Below, piece by piece: positions 48,452 through 56,247 of a DNA stretch of 56,719 nucleotides. The position numbers were made by a program, and so were the translations under genes. Source of the stretch: a virus; IMG/VR virus record IMGVR_UViG_3300024243_000022, positions 1-56,719 of that record; one strand, given 5' to 3'. Within the stretch, counting starts at the first letter, position 1. Each line of letters starts with the position of its first letter. The notes beneath the pieces were generated by a model. That model made no database searches, was not told the origin of the DNA, and saw nothing but the letters and a program-made list of their open reading frames with translations.

Positions 48452-48636
48452 ATCCAGACATAATGAAACAAGCAGGCTTTGGTGAAGAATTAAAAGCTGT
48501 TAACATGGGTAAGTGTCCTGGCTGTCACGAAGATGTAGGGCCAAACGACTTCAGAGATACACTATCACGCAAGGAGTACTTTATCTCAGGACTCTGCCAA
48601 CAATGCCAAGACAAAGTATTTGGAGGAGGTGAGTAA
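48448..48636 (+). CDS. Small zinc-ribbon protein with SGLCQQCQD motif (62 aa)
   Basis: CPGCHEDVGPNDFRDTLSRKE followed by SGLCQQCQDKVFGG is a recurring phage four-cysteine ribbon. Overlaps both neighbours by one codon (ATGA upstream, TAATG downstream), so it is strictly operonic. Function unknown. Confidence 0.8.
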   Translation: MNPDIMKQAGFGEELKAVNMGKCPGCHEDVGPNDFRDTLSRKEYFISGLCQQCQDKVFGGGE

Positions 48637-48779
48637 TGAATACTGCTTTATGGCAAAAATGGCTAAACGAAGATGTAGATGATCTTAAAGAGGCTTTACT
48701 ATACTACGGTATAACTGGAATCCTGGCTCGCTTTGAAGATTGGTTAAAGTTTAACAAACACTTAATAAAGGAGGACTAA
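48636..48779 (+). CDS. Small acidic protein, paralogue of 14-166 (47 aa)
   Basis: GGAGGAGGTGAGTAATG gives start and overlap. The core WLNEDVDDLKEALLYYGITG matches WVEEEIEDMQTALLHRGVDG from the window's first gene in register, with FEDWLK against FERWVK. One copy lies near each end of the linear window, i.e. about 8 kb apart on the closed circle. Function unknown. Confidence 0.72.
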   Translation: MNTALWQKWLNEDVDDLKEALLYYGITGILARFEDWLKFNKHLIKED

Positions 48780-49972
48780 TGCACAGTAAGTATTCACCCT
48801 CACAACTACCTAGGATCGTAACATGTCCAGGAAGTGTGATTAGTACAAAGGACGTATCAAAAGAGACTTCTTCATACGCTGAGGAAGGTACAATGCTGCA
48901 TGCTGTAGTGGAAGAATGTTTGACTCTGAATGAGCACACAATACCAGAGGCCACGAAACTGAACTTCAACATCGCTGATGATGAGAGCAAGGAACTTGTT
49001 GAGGCAGTCCAAGAAGTACTAGACTGGGTTGTATCTCTACGACTGAAGTACGCTGACTATGAAGATGCGTATGAAGTAGTAGAGCAGCGAGTGTACATGT
49101 CACCGTACATCAAGGCAACAGGTTGTCAGATGCTCAATGATGTACACGGCACACTTGACTACTCCTTCATCATACCATCTGCAGGAGTTGTGTACATCGT
49201 AGACTGGAAATTTGGTAAAGGAGTAGAGGTGTGGCCAGACTCAGAGCAACTATACGCCTATGCTCTTGGCAAGTTAGCGTCCGTGAAGTTCGAAGTCAAG
49301 AAAGTATTTCTGGTCATTGGACAACCAAGATTATATTCAGGTGAACTATTCAAGATTGTTGAAACTACACCTGAAGCACTTAAGTCTTGGTTAGTGTCAT
49401 CCCTGGTTCCTGCACTGAACAACAGCATGTCTAAGCACCCAATCTATAAGCCAACAGAGAAGGCTTGTATGTGGTGCGCGATAAAACGTACATGTAAGTA
49501 TCGTAAAGACATGGCGATGCAAGCTGCAGCAGATGTATTTAAGATTCACGCAAAGCTGCCTGACAAAACAGACGATGAAGAGTTATCAGACTTCTTATTC
49601 AAGCTACCTGACTTAAAGAAGTACATTAGCGACATTGAGTTATATGCTATGAACATCTTAAGAGCAGGTCGTGACCTTCCTAAATGGAAACTTGTTGCAG
49701 GACGCAGCATTCGCAAATGGAAGGATGAAAAAGAAGCTAAGTTATTTTATGCAAACTTGGAAGAGTATGATGCCGAAGACCTTACTATCACCAAGTTCAA
49801 GAGTCCTACACAGATTGAGAAACTGGTAGGGAAGAAAAATGTTACAGAAGAAATGCTGGCGTTAGTGGTTAAGCCACCTGGCAAGCCAACGCTAGTACGT
49901 GAGACTGATAAACGCCCCGCACTCGAGTTTGAGACAGCAGAAGATAAGTTCAAATCATATGTGGAAGATTAA
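48779..49972 (+). CDS. DUF2800-type PD-(D/E)XK nuclease (397 aa)
   Basis: RecB/Cas4-like fold: EEGTMLH (Glu36, His41), GTLD (Asp127), DWKFG (Asp142, Lys144) and QLYAYALG follow the PD-(D/E)XK order. Cys230, Cys233 and Cys239 in KACMWCAIKRTC resemble the iron-sulphur/zinc cluster of Cas4-like nucleases. Phage DUF2800 proteins act in recombination-dependent replication with the DUF2815 SSB (52253 here) and PolA polymerase. Coupled to the upstream gene. Confidence 0.88.
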   Translation: MHSKYSPSQLPRIVTCPGSVISTKDVSKETSSYAEEGTMLHAVVEECLTLNEHTIPEATKLNFNIADDESKELVEAVQEVLDWVVSLRLKYADYEDAYEVVEQRVYMSPYIKATGCQMLNDVHGTLDYSFIIPSAGVVYIVDWKFGKGVEVWPDSEQLYAYALGKLASVKFEVKKVFLVIGQPRLYSGELFKIVETTPEALKSWLVSSLVPALNNSMSKHPIYKPTEKACMWCAIKRTCKYRKDMAMQAAADVFKIHAKLPDKTDDEELSDFLFKLPDLKKYISDIELYAMNILRAGRDLPKWKLVAGRSIRKWKDEKEAKLFYANLEEYDAEDLTITKFKSPTQIEKLVGKKNVTEEMLALVVKPPGKPTLVRETDKRPALEFETAEDKFKSYVED

Positions 49973-49981
49973 GGAGGAGAT

Positions 49982-50257
49982 ATGCAAGGAGAAGGAAGTG
50001 CTAAAATGCCTAAAAAAACTATGCAAATACGTGAGCAGACTGACATACTTGAGAACAGCACTGCTACAATACTCGACCAAGTTAGTAACTTAGAAGGTCG
50101 GTTACAAGCCATACTGCTGCCGTCAGACTGTACTGCTGAAAATGACTCGCCAGAACCATGTCTTGTACCATTGGCTTATAAGATATGGCAAGTAAATGAA
50201 AACTTAGCACGAGTTATGACAAGACTGAGCTCGTTGACGGAAAGACTAGAGCTATGA
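49982..50257 (+). CDS. Small coiled-coil protein (91 aa)
   Basis: AAGGAGGAGAT precedes ATG 49982. The N- and C-terminal segments have heptad-like hydrophobics (REQTDILENSTATILDQVSN, NENLARVMTRLSSLTERLEL) with a Cys-containing loop between. Placement between nuclease and a promoter; function unknown. Confidence 0.65.
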   Translation: MQGEGSAKMPKKTMQIREQTDILENSTATILDQVSNLEGRLQAILLPSDCTAENDSPEPCLVPLAYKIWQVNENLARVMTRLSSLTERLEL

Positions 50258-50297
50258 TGTAGCTATAAAATTATTTTCTAAAAAGTGAAAATAATTG

Positions 50298-50326
50298 TTT
50301 ACTTTCCCGCACTTTGGTGCTATTAT
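50298..50326 (+). promoter_or_regulatory. Middle promoter P4 (no upstream CACCAA)
   Basis: TTTACT (50298-50303), 17-bp spacer, TGCTATTAT (50318-50326). TTTGGTG is present in the spacer but no CACCAA 35 bp upstream. It drives the 50391 regulator and downstream genes. Confidence 0.7.
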
Positions 50327-50390
50327 AAAGATAATAAATGAATAAGAATAGTTCTTATTTTGCACTAAACAATTTAATTGGAGAAGAAGA

Positions 50391-50903
50391 ATGGCTGAAA
50401 AAATCAACAGAAGACAGCAGGTAATCGATGCAATCACAACAGGTGAAATGACAAAGAAAGAGATCGCAGAGCAGATCGGTGTCAAAGAATCAGGCATCAG
50501 TTCACAGATGACGTACCTCAGATGGATGGGATACTTCATTATCTTTGATGACGACAAAAAACTGTCCTTCACTGATGAAGCAGGATTCGCTGACTGGGAG
50601 GCTGATAAAAAAGCCAACCGTAAAACCAAATCTACCTCAACAAAGACACCAGCTGAACAGCACGCCACGTTGACCAAGACCATCGCCAACCAGGAAAAAG
50701 CAATGGCTAAGTTTGTTGACAAACAGACCTTGCTTGCTGACGAAGAAGATGCAGATGAAGATACTGTCAATGAAGTGGATGCGAACATCACACTCCTGGA
50801 TATCAAGATCAGGCGCAATGAAGCAAAACTCGACAACATTGATCTGAGTGATGAACCTGACGCTGAGCCAGAACCTGACGACGAAGACGAAGAACTTCTT
50901 TAA
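50391..50903 (+). CDS. Winged-helix-type regulator, paralogue 4, with acidic tail (170 aa)
   Basis: The N-terminal 65 residues align with the other three family members (KKEIAEQIGVKESGISSQMTYLR, then WMGYFI). Added to them is a helical region and a very acidic C-terminus (EDADEDTVNEVDANITL; DDEDEELL end), which could mimic DNA or contact RNA polymerase. Strong GGAGAAGAA site. Probable phage transcription regulator behind its own promoter P4. Confidence 0.8.
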   Translation: MAEKINRRQQVIDAITTGEMTKKEIAEQIGVKESGISSQMTYLRWMGYFIIFDDDKKLSFTDEAGFADWEADKKANRKTKSTSTKTPAEQHATLTKTIANQEKAMAKFVDKQTLLADEEDADEDTVNEVDANITLLDIKIRRNEAKLDNIDLSDEPDAEPEPDDEDEELL

Positions 50904-50912
50904 CTGACACTC

Positions 50913-50934
50913 GAGGGGAGGTAACACTCTCCTC
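50913..50934 (+). other. 8-bp hairpin after the 50391 gene
   Basis: GAGGGGAG pairs with CTCTCCTC (one G-U) around GTAACA. ATTCAAC follows, no U-run. Probable transcript stabiliser or weak terminator before ThyX. Confidence 0.5.
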
Positions 50935-50958
50935 ATTCAACAATGAAAGGTTTTGCTT

Positions 50959-51633
50959 ATGGAAATAAAAGTGTACGACCAGATGACTATTGAGCTGATG
51001 CAACAGCCTAAGTATCCTGCTGAGATAATAGCCATTGCCTTGAACCTCACAATGAAGTCAGACCCTACATTTGTACCAGCAAAGTTCACTGAGAAGCTCG
51101 GTAAGTTTCTATTGGATGCAGATCACACATCGCCACTAGAACATATCAACTACACAATACTTATTCAAAATGTATCACGATCATTCCTTGCACAGATAAC
51201 ACGGCACCGCATGGGCTCCTTCACTTCTGCATCACAACATTATCAATACTATGACGACTACCCAGTCATCATGGAGAAGTATAAAGAAGAGATGGAGTTT
51301 GCCTGTCAGACTGCGTTCACTATATATCGCAGCTTAGTTGACAAGGGTGTTAGAAAAGAAGAAGCTCGGCAAGTACTACCTAATGCTGCGGCTGTTAATC
51401 TACTCTGGACTGTGAATGCACGGTCATTGATTAACTTCTTTAGGCAACGACTATGCCTGAGAAATGTTAAAGAGATGCGGATGTTTGCCCAACGGTTACT
51501 ATCATTGGCTGAGCCCACCTTCCCTGAGCTCTTCAAACACGTCGGGCCGCAATGCTACGAAGGCAAGTGTAAGCAAGGTAAGATGAGCTGCGGCATTGGT
51601 CCTTGGGTTAAGTGGAATAAAAAGGAGAAGTAA
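50959..51633 (+). CDS. thyX: Flavin-dependent thymidylate synthase ThyX
   Basis: It methylates dUMP to dTMP with FAD and methylenetetrahydrofolate. The signature RHRX7S is RHRMGSFTSAS at residues 82-92. The family usually has S-x-R-Y next; here it is SQHY (His94), a change at a substrate-contacting position. C-terminal CYEGKCKQGKMSCG occurs in some phage ThyX proteins. 224 aa from ATG 50959 (GAAAGG upstream); a TTG at 50953 is less likely. Works with the dCMP deaminase at 5391. Confidence 0.93.
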   Translation: MEIKVYDQMTIELMQQPKYPAEIIAIALNLTMKSDPTFVPAKFTEKLGKFLLDADHTSPLEHINYTILIQNVSRSFLAQITRHRMGSFTSASQHYQYYDDYPVIMEKYKEEMEFACQTAFTIYRSLVDKGVRKEEARQVLPNAAAVNLLWTVNARSLINFFRQRLCLRNVKEMRMFAQRLLSLAEPTFPELFKHVGPQCYEGKCKQGKMSCGIGPWVKWNKKEK

Positions 51634-51977
51634 TGGAAGAAATACTTGTACGAATATCTGAGTACCAAAAAGCTATGGGGTATGACTTTGAGAACATGAC
51701 TCTGCAAGCTCGGATGCAGGCGTTTAGAAACTACGTATTTGCTTTAGCTGTTGAACAAGCCGAGCTTGCAACAGAGCTGCCAATTAAGCCCTGGAGACCA
51801 TACAAAGATCAGCTGTACTCAGCTCCCGAAGTACTTGCTGAGGAGTGGGTAGACTGTCTGTTCTTTCTGGTCGATCAAGCCTTGGTTCTGCAGCTTCCAC
51901 ATGATGTGATTAGAAAAGCATTTGAAGACAAAATGACAAAAAATTATAAACGTATAAAGGACGGCTATAATGGGTAG
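51633..51977 (+). CDS. All-alpha NTP pyrophosphatase (MazG/dUTPase-like, 114 aa)
   Basis: ALAVEQAELATELPIKPWRPYKD and VLAEEWVDCLFFLVDQAL carry the ExxE...ExxD metal-site pattern of all-alpha NTP pyrophosphatases. Directly behind thyX (stop and start share a base), so it probably hydrolyses dUTP or another (d)NTP to supply dUMP or clean the pool. Subfamily not certain. Confidence 0.78.
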   Translation: MEEILVRISEYQKAMGYDFENMTLQARMQAFRNYVFALAVEQAELATELPIKPWRPYKDQLYSAPEVLAEEWVDCLFFLVDQALVLQLPHDVIRKAFEDKMTKNYKRIKDGYNG

Positions 51978-52200
51978 CATGACTGACAAGCAGACCAAAG
52001 AAGTTGAGGGTCATATTAAAGATGCGTCCAGAGAAGAGTATAAGTGCAAGCTTACGATTTTGAAAGAGCAGTACTCTGTAATACTTGGTGAGAAAAGGCG
52101 GCACTTAGCTGACGCTGCGCATTGTGATAAAGGTTTAAATAATGTTGAACTACGTTTAATCGAACTAGTGAAAGGAGGGCTTATGCATAACGGAAGATAA
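51970..52200 (+). CDS. Small charged helical protein (76 aa)
   Basis: Overlaps the pyrophosphatase by 8 bp. Lys/Glu-rich helices (TKEVEGHIKDASREEYKCKL) and a Cys/His in the middle; no motif. Function unknown. Confidence 0.65.
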   Translation: MGSMTDKQTKEVEGHIKDASREEYKCKLTILKEQYSVILGEKRRHLADAAHCDKGLNNVELRLIELVKGGLMHNGR

Positions 52201-52252
52201 GACCAAAACGGCAAACACGCAAAACTATTAAAACTTTAAACAGGAGAAACAA

Positions 52253-52801
52253 ATGATCACAGGAGAAGTTATTATAAGCTACCCAGCTATCTGGGAGCCA
52301 AAAGCAAACCCAAGTGGTGCGATGAAATTTTCTTGCTCAGTTCTTATTGATAAGAAAGACAAAGCCACAGTTAAAGACTTCCAAGACGCTATTGCCAAAG
52401 CCACTGCAAAGGGCAAAGGTTCTATTTGGAACAACAAAATACCAAACTTCAGGTACAAACCATTGAGAGACGGCGATGAAGAACTCGAGTCTGGTGAGAA
52501 GACAGACAAAGTGTACAAAGGTAAGTACTTCATCAACTGCTCCTCAAATGACGCTCCAGGAGTTGTAGGTCCTGATGCTAAACCACTCATGGATCAAGAT
52601 GAGCTATATGCAGGCTGTATTGTACGCCTCGATGTGAACCCGTTCCCGTACAAAAACTCAGGTAACTCAGGGATTGGGTGGGGTCTAAATAATTTAATGC
52701 TTGTAAGAGAAGGCCCAAGACTCGACGGGCGACAAAGAGCTGTGGACGCGTTTGGCTCTTATGCGTCTAATGAAGTTAATGACGAAAATGATTTAATGTA
52801 G
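52253..52801 (+). CDS. DUF2815-type single-stranded DNA-binding protein (182 aa)
   Basis: The opening SYPAIWEPKANPSGAMKFSC with SVLI, the core GKYFINCSSNDAPGVVG, and DELYAGCIVRLDVNPFPY are the DUF2815 pattern, an OB-fold SSB of phages that carry DUF2800 and PolA polymerases. The C-terminus ends acidic (NDENDLM), as SSB tails do, to recruit polymerase or nuclease. AACAGGAGAAACAA site. Confidence 0.9.
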   Translation: MITGEVIISYPAIWEPKANPSGAMKFSCSVLIDKKDKATVKDFQDAIAKATAKGKGSIWNNKIPNFRYKPLRDGDEELESGEKTDKVYKGKYFINCSSNDAPGVVGPDAKPLMDQDELYAGCIVRLDVNPFPYKNSGNSGIGWGLNNLMLVREGPRLDGRQRAVDAFGSYASNEVNDENDLM

Positions 52802-52807
52802 TACTAC

Positions 52808-52836
52808 GAAGGGGAGTGGCTGTTACACTCCCCTTC
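52808..52836 (+). terminator. Perfect 11-bp hairpin after the SSB gene, probable terminator
   Basis: GAAGGGGAGTG pairs with CACTCCCCTTC around GCTGTTA, seven bases after the stop; AATTTAA follows, giving only a short U-run. It separates the P4 unit from promoter P5. Confidence 0.7.
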
Positions 52837-52846
52837 AATTTAACCA

Positions 52847-52864
52847 CGAATATACACTTTTTAC
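52847..52864 (-). repeat. Inverted remote copy of the 38.8-kb iteron
   Basis: AATATACACTTTTTAC is the reverse complement of GTAAAAAGTGTATATT; 17 of 18 bases agree with the four copies at 38812-39023. It lies in the gap just upstream of P5. An 18-bp near match 14 kb away is unlikely by chance in a sequence of this size. Confidence 0.65.
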
Positions 52865-52870
52865 GCTTAG

Positions 52871-52918
52871 CACCAATTAATTCCAGCTATTTACTTCTTG
52901 GTGTTTTGGTGATATAAT
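52871..52918 (+). promoter_or_regulatory. Middle promoter P5 with CACCAA/TTGGTG pair
   Basis: TTTACT (52890-52895), 17-bp spacer, TGATATAAT (TATAAT 52913-52918). CACCAA 52871-52876 and TTGGTG 52906-52911 are 35 bp apart. It drives the 52974 gene and the DNA polymerase unit. Confidence 0.8.
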
Positions 52919-52973
52919 TATTATATAAGTGAAAGAAGTATCTTTCATACAACACTTAACGAGGAGTGACACT

Positions 52974-53651
52974 ATGCATGAACTAAATCGCATCAACAAA
53001 CAAATCTTTGACTTACAGGCCCATAAGCGTCAGATTAAAGAAGCAATCCAGGTCATTGATACAAGCAACATGACCAAGCAAGAGATCATCGACAAAGCCA
53101 TGACACTGCCCGAGATACCAGAGCATCTCTGGGAAGCTATGCAAGACTTCGGTTTTCAGACAGGCTCCTCAGTATTTGGCAATATAAACACTCCATCAGA
53201 TATTGACTGGGTCGTGAACCTCCCAGCCTATGCCTTCTATTATTCTGGTTGTGCCTTAACGTGTGGCAAAATACAGGCCAACTACATTGACGAAGGCAGC
53301 AAAGACTTTGTTCCGTTCTATGCAAACAAAGACGGTAAGCTATACAACATCATCTGCATCGGAAGTTACTACAAGCTGGAAGCGTGGAAAGAAACCACAA
53401 GGATTATGACTGACTTATCTAACTATGACGCACTTAAAGACATCATGAAGACTAAGTGGAAACGTGTCAGGTTGTTCAGAGCCTTGACTGACGTCTTTGA
53501 GCCTGTCAAACCGCTGTATCATCGTCTTGATATCGCAGAAGCTCATCAATATGACATATGCTGCAGCTGTGGTCGTGAAGCCGTGAACTTTACATGCAAG
53601 GCTGCCAAGGATCATTACAAGGCAACAGGTGTTTGTGAGAGGTGTGCATAA
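52974..53651 (+). CDS. Nucleotidyltransferase-like protein with C-terminal zinc finger (225 aa)
   Basis: From ATG 52974 (ACGAGGAGTGACACT) the product has a coiled N-terminal helix, then GSSVFGNINTPSDIDWVV (Gly64-Ser65 ... Asp76-Asp78), the G[GS]x(n)DxD signature of pol beta-type nucleotidyltransferases. A further acidic residue for catalysis may be Asp near SDIDW plus a later one in the YNIICIGSY strand. The end has CCSCGRE and CERC, a four-cysteine zinc site. It is co-transcribed with DNA polymerase. Substrate unknown. Confidence 0.65.
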   Translation: MHELNRINKQIFDLQAHKRQIKEAIQVIDTSNMTKQEIIDKAMTLPEIPEHLWEAMQDFGFQTGSSVFGNINTPSDIDWVVNLPAYAFYYSGCALTCGKIQANYIDEGSKDFVPFYANKDGKLYNIICIGSYYKLEAWKETTRIMTDLSNYDALKDIMKTKWKRVRLFRALTDVFEPVKPLYHRLDIAEAHQYDICCSCGREAVNFTCKAAKDHYKATGVCERCA

Positions 53652-53962
53652 TGGATGTTAAAGAAACTTTGAAGGAAAGACAAGGCACACACGGCGCCTT
53701 TAGTGAGAACGCTGTGGCGTCTCAAGCCTTAAAGACTACTATCACTAACCAGAAAAGTACTCATGTGTACCTAGACGCCGTACAACAAGAAGTGCTGGAT
53801 GTTATATGTGCCAAGATTGCACGAATCATAACAGGCGATCCAGACCATACTGACTCATGGCACGATATAGCTGGCTATGCTATGCTTGCGGAGCAAGATA
53901 TAACTGATAAGTATAAAGACACAGGCAAAGAACCATGGGTAGGACACGTAGATGAACAGTAA
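53651..53962 (+). CDS. DUF6378-type phage protein (103 aa)
   Basis: TGHGAF-like opening, then QEVLDVICAKIARIITGDPDHTDSWHDIAGYAML, the D-P-x-x-x-DSW-DIAGYA pattern of this family, which resembles small all-alpha nucleotide-binding enzymes. Starts right after the zinc-finger stop (TAATG) and overlaps DNA polymerase by 11 bp. Likely nucleotide metabolism; not proven. Confidence 0.75.
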   Translation: MDVKETLKERQGTHGAFSENAVASQALKTTITNQKSTHVYLDAVQQEVLDVICAKIARIITGDPDHTDSWHDIAGYAMLAEQDITDKYKDTGKEPWVGHVDEQ

Positions 53963-55916
53963 ACTCTGGCTTGACTTTGAGTCGTACAGCGAAGTGGACC
54001 TGCGAAAGCATGGCTCACTTCGCTATGCACATCATGAGTCAACAAACGTAATTTGTCTAGGGTACGCTTTCGACGATGAACTTACACAACTGTGGACTCC
54101 TGCTCAAGAGTTTCCAGAAGCTATACGTGCATACATGGAGAATGGAGGACCTGTGTATGCACACAATGCGATATTTGACTACCGTATATGGAATGAAGTG
54201 TTAGTTCCGTCCTTTGATGAAATCCCCACCATGTCTCTACATCAGTGTGTAGACACCGCTGCGCTTTGTCTTACCTACACACTCCCAGCATCTCTGGCTA
54301 AAGCTGGTGCTGCGTTGAACATTAGCTTACCAAAACTTGAAGAGGGTGTGAGACTAATCAACAAGTGTTGCAAGCCTAACAAAGCTGGCGAGCAGCCATC
54401 ATACTTTGATATACCTGATACTTTCAAAGAACTATTCATGTACTGTAAAAGAGACGTTGACGCAATGCGTGAGATTGTCAACACTCTACCTCGGCAAGAG
54501 CTGCTTCCTATAGAACAAGAAGTATGGGAACTCACTGCCAGCATGAATAGAACTGGACTACCTGTTGACATACGTACTGTACGAAATGTCTTAGCGTACT
54601 TAAACAAGTATGTTAAAACAGAGATGTCCAAGGTTGCTACTATCACTGGGGGTCGTATACAGACTGTTGGTCAAACACAGAAGATAAGAGACTGGTGTGA
54701 AGAGAAAGGTGTTGTACTACCTAACTTACAAGCACCAACAGTTGCTGAAGCTATATCAGATGAACGTCTGCCAGAAGAAGTACTTAGCCTATTGAAGCTT
54801 AGACAAGAACTTGGTAGAACATCTACAGCCAAGTTTAAGAAGATCAAAGAACTTGAGATGGATGGTTACGTACACGATAACATTCAGTACCATGGAAGTA
54901 ACACTGGTCGATGGGCTGGTCGAGGCTTCCAGATGCATAACTTGCCTCGTGCCAAAGTTCCTAACCCAGAGCACTATATAGAGATGTTTAAAAGTAAGAA
55001 GATTATAGATGATCCAGTTACGATCGGAAAAGCTCTTATAAGGCCTATGATCTTAGCTCCTAAAGGTATGATGCTTATGGTATCAGATTATAGTTCTATT
55101 GAGAATAGGATACTAGCATGGCTTGCTGGAGACACTCATACACTAGATGTTTTTAGACAAGGCTTAGATCAATATAAGGACATGGCAACGCATCTTTATA
55201 AAGTAGAGTATGACGACGTTACCAAAGCACAGCGCCAGATGGCCAAGATGGTGGTTTTGGGATGCGGCTACCAAATGGGCTGGCGAAGGTTTAAAGAATC
55301 AGCTCAAGACTGGGACGTGTATCTAACAGACGAAGAAGCCAAGCATATAGTGGACATGTATCGAGAGAAGTACGACCTCATTGTAGACATGTGGAACGAC
55401 CTGAAGCTAGCAGGTATCAGAGCTATAATAACTGGTAAGAAACAAACCTTTGGTCAACTGAATCTAGGTACAGCACGTGTCAATGGTATACGATGGCTGG
55501 CGATGCAACTCCCTTCTGGAAAGAGCATCTATTATATGAACCCAAGTGTGCAAGAGAAGTACATCCCTGGGTATGAGACGATGGGTAAGGTGCCTACTAT
55601 CATGCACTGGGGAGTAAATCCATACAGCAAGAAATGGAGTGAACTTAAAGTAACTCCTGGTCGACTGACTGAGAATGCAACACAAGCCACAGCTCGTGAA
55701 GTTATGGCATATGGTATGCTGAATGTCCAGAAGAATATGCCTGAGGCTACACTGATAGGAACAGTACACGATGAGGCGTTAAGTTTGATTGATGAGAAAC
55801 TCGCTGTGTCAGAAACCATGGATAAGTTTAACCTTGAGTTGTGCACTGTACCATGGGCTAAGGACTGTCCTCTGGCAGCAGAAGGATACTTTGAGAAACG
55901 TTATAAGAAAGACTAA
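53952..55916 (+). CDS. DNA polymerase, family A (654 aa)
   Basis: A 3'-5' exonuclease domain comes first: LDFES (Asp8, Glu10), YAHNAIFDYRIWN and CKRDVDAMREI. The polymerase domain follows: motif A SDYSSIENRIL (Asp379), motif B RQMAKMVVLGCGYQMG (Arg428, Lys432, Tyr440) and motif C VHDE (His606-Asp607-Glu608). No 5'-3' exonuclease. Compact phage PolA of this kind replicates the genome with the prim-pol/helicase, DUF2815 SSB and ligase encoded here. Confidence 0.96.
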   Translation: MNSKLWLDFESYSEVDLRKHGSLRYAHHESTNVICLGYAFDDELTQLWTPAQEFPEAIRAYMENGGPVYAHNAIFDYRIWNEVLVPSFDEIPTMSLHQCVDTAALCLTYTLPASLAKAGAALNISLPKLEEGVRLINKCCKPNKAGEQPSYFDIPDTFKELFMYCKRDVDAMREIVNTLPRQELLPIEQEVWELTASMNRTGLPVDIRTVRNVLAYLNKYVKTEMSKVATITGGRIQTVGQTQKIRDWCEEKGVVLPNLQAPTVAEAISDERLPEEVLSLLKLRQELGRTSTAKFKKIKELEMDGYVHDNIQYHGSNTGRWAGRGFQMHNLPRAKVPNPEHYIEMFKSKKIIDDPVTIGKALIRPMILAPKGMMLMVSDYSSIENRILAWLAGDTHTLDVFRQGLDQYKDMATHLYKVEYDDVTKAQRQMAKMVVLGCGYQMGWRRFKESAQDWDVYLTDEEAKHIVDMYREKYDLIVDMWNDLKLAGIRAIITGKKQTFGQLNLGTARVNGIRWLAMQLPSGKSIYYMNPSVQEKYIPGYETMGKVPTIMHWGVNPYSKKWSELKVTPGRLTENATQATAREVMAYGMLNVQKNMPEATLIGTVHDEALSLIDEKLAVSETMDKFNLELCTVPWAKDCPLAAEGYFEKRYKKD

Positions 55917-55930
55917 AGGAAAATAAAAAA

Positions 55931-56245
55931 ATGCTTAATCCTTTTAAAAAAGCGATGCTTGAATGTGATGATCAGGATGGAAAAGAAAGACTGTGGGGAT
56001 GGTTTGAATTAAGTTATGCCAGTTTTTTAGTTATTCCAAGAGTTTTGATGCACTCGATGCCCGATGATTGGCAGAACCAAATGGCTTCCTTGCTTGAAGA
56101 ATATCAAGATACCTTTCCAAACCAACCAGATATTGGAACAAGGATTCAGGCTACAAAAAATGGCAAACTTACCAAAATGCCAGAATTTTTAAAAAACTAT
56201 CGGCACCCTGATCATAGGGTTATCGAAAAGATGAAAGGAAAATAA
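55931..56245 (+). CDS. Hypothetical 104-aa protein, MLNPFKK start
   Basis: The centre (LSYASFLVIPRVLMHSMPDDWQ, LLEEYQDTFPNQPDIGTRIQ) is a short conserved-looking helical unit of unknown function. It shares its first seven residues and about 30 bp around the start codon (GGAAAATAAAAA...ATGCTTAATCC) with the next gene. Confidence 0.7.
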   Translation: MLNPFKKAMLECDDQDGKERLWGWFELSYASFLVIPRVLMHSMPDDWQNQMASLLEEYQDTFPNQPDIGTRIQATKNGKLTKMPEFLKNYRHPDHRVIEKMKGK

Positions 56246-56247
56246 AA

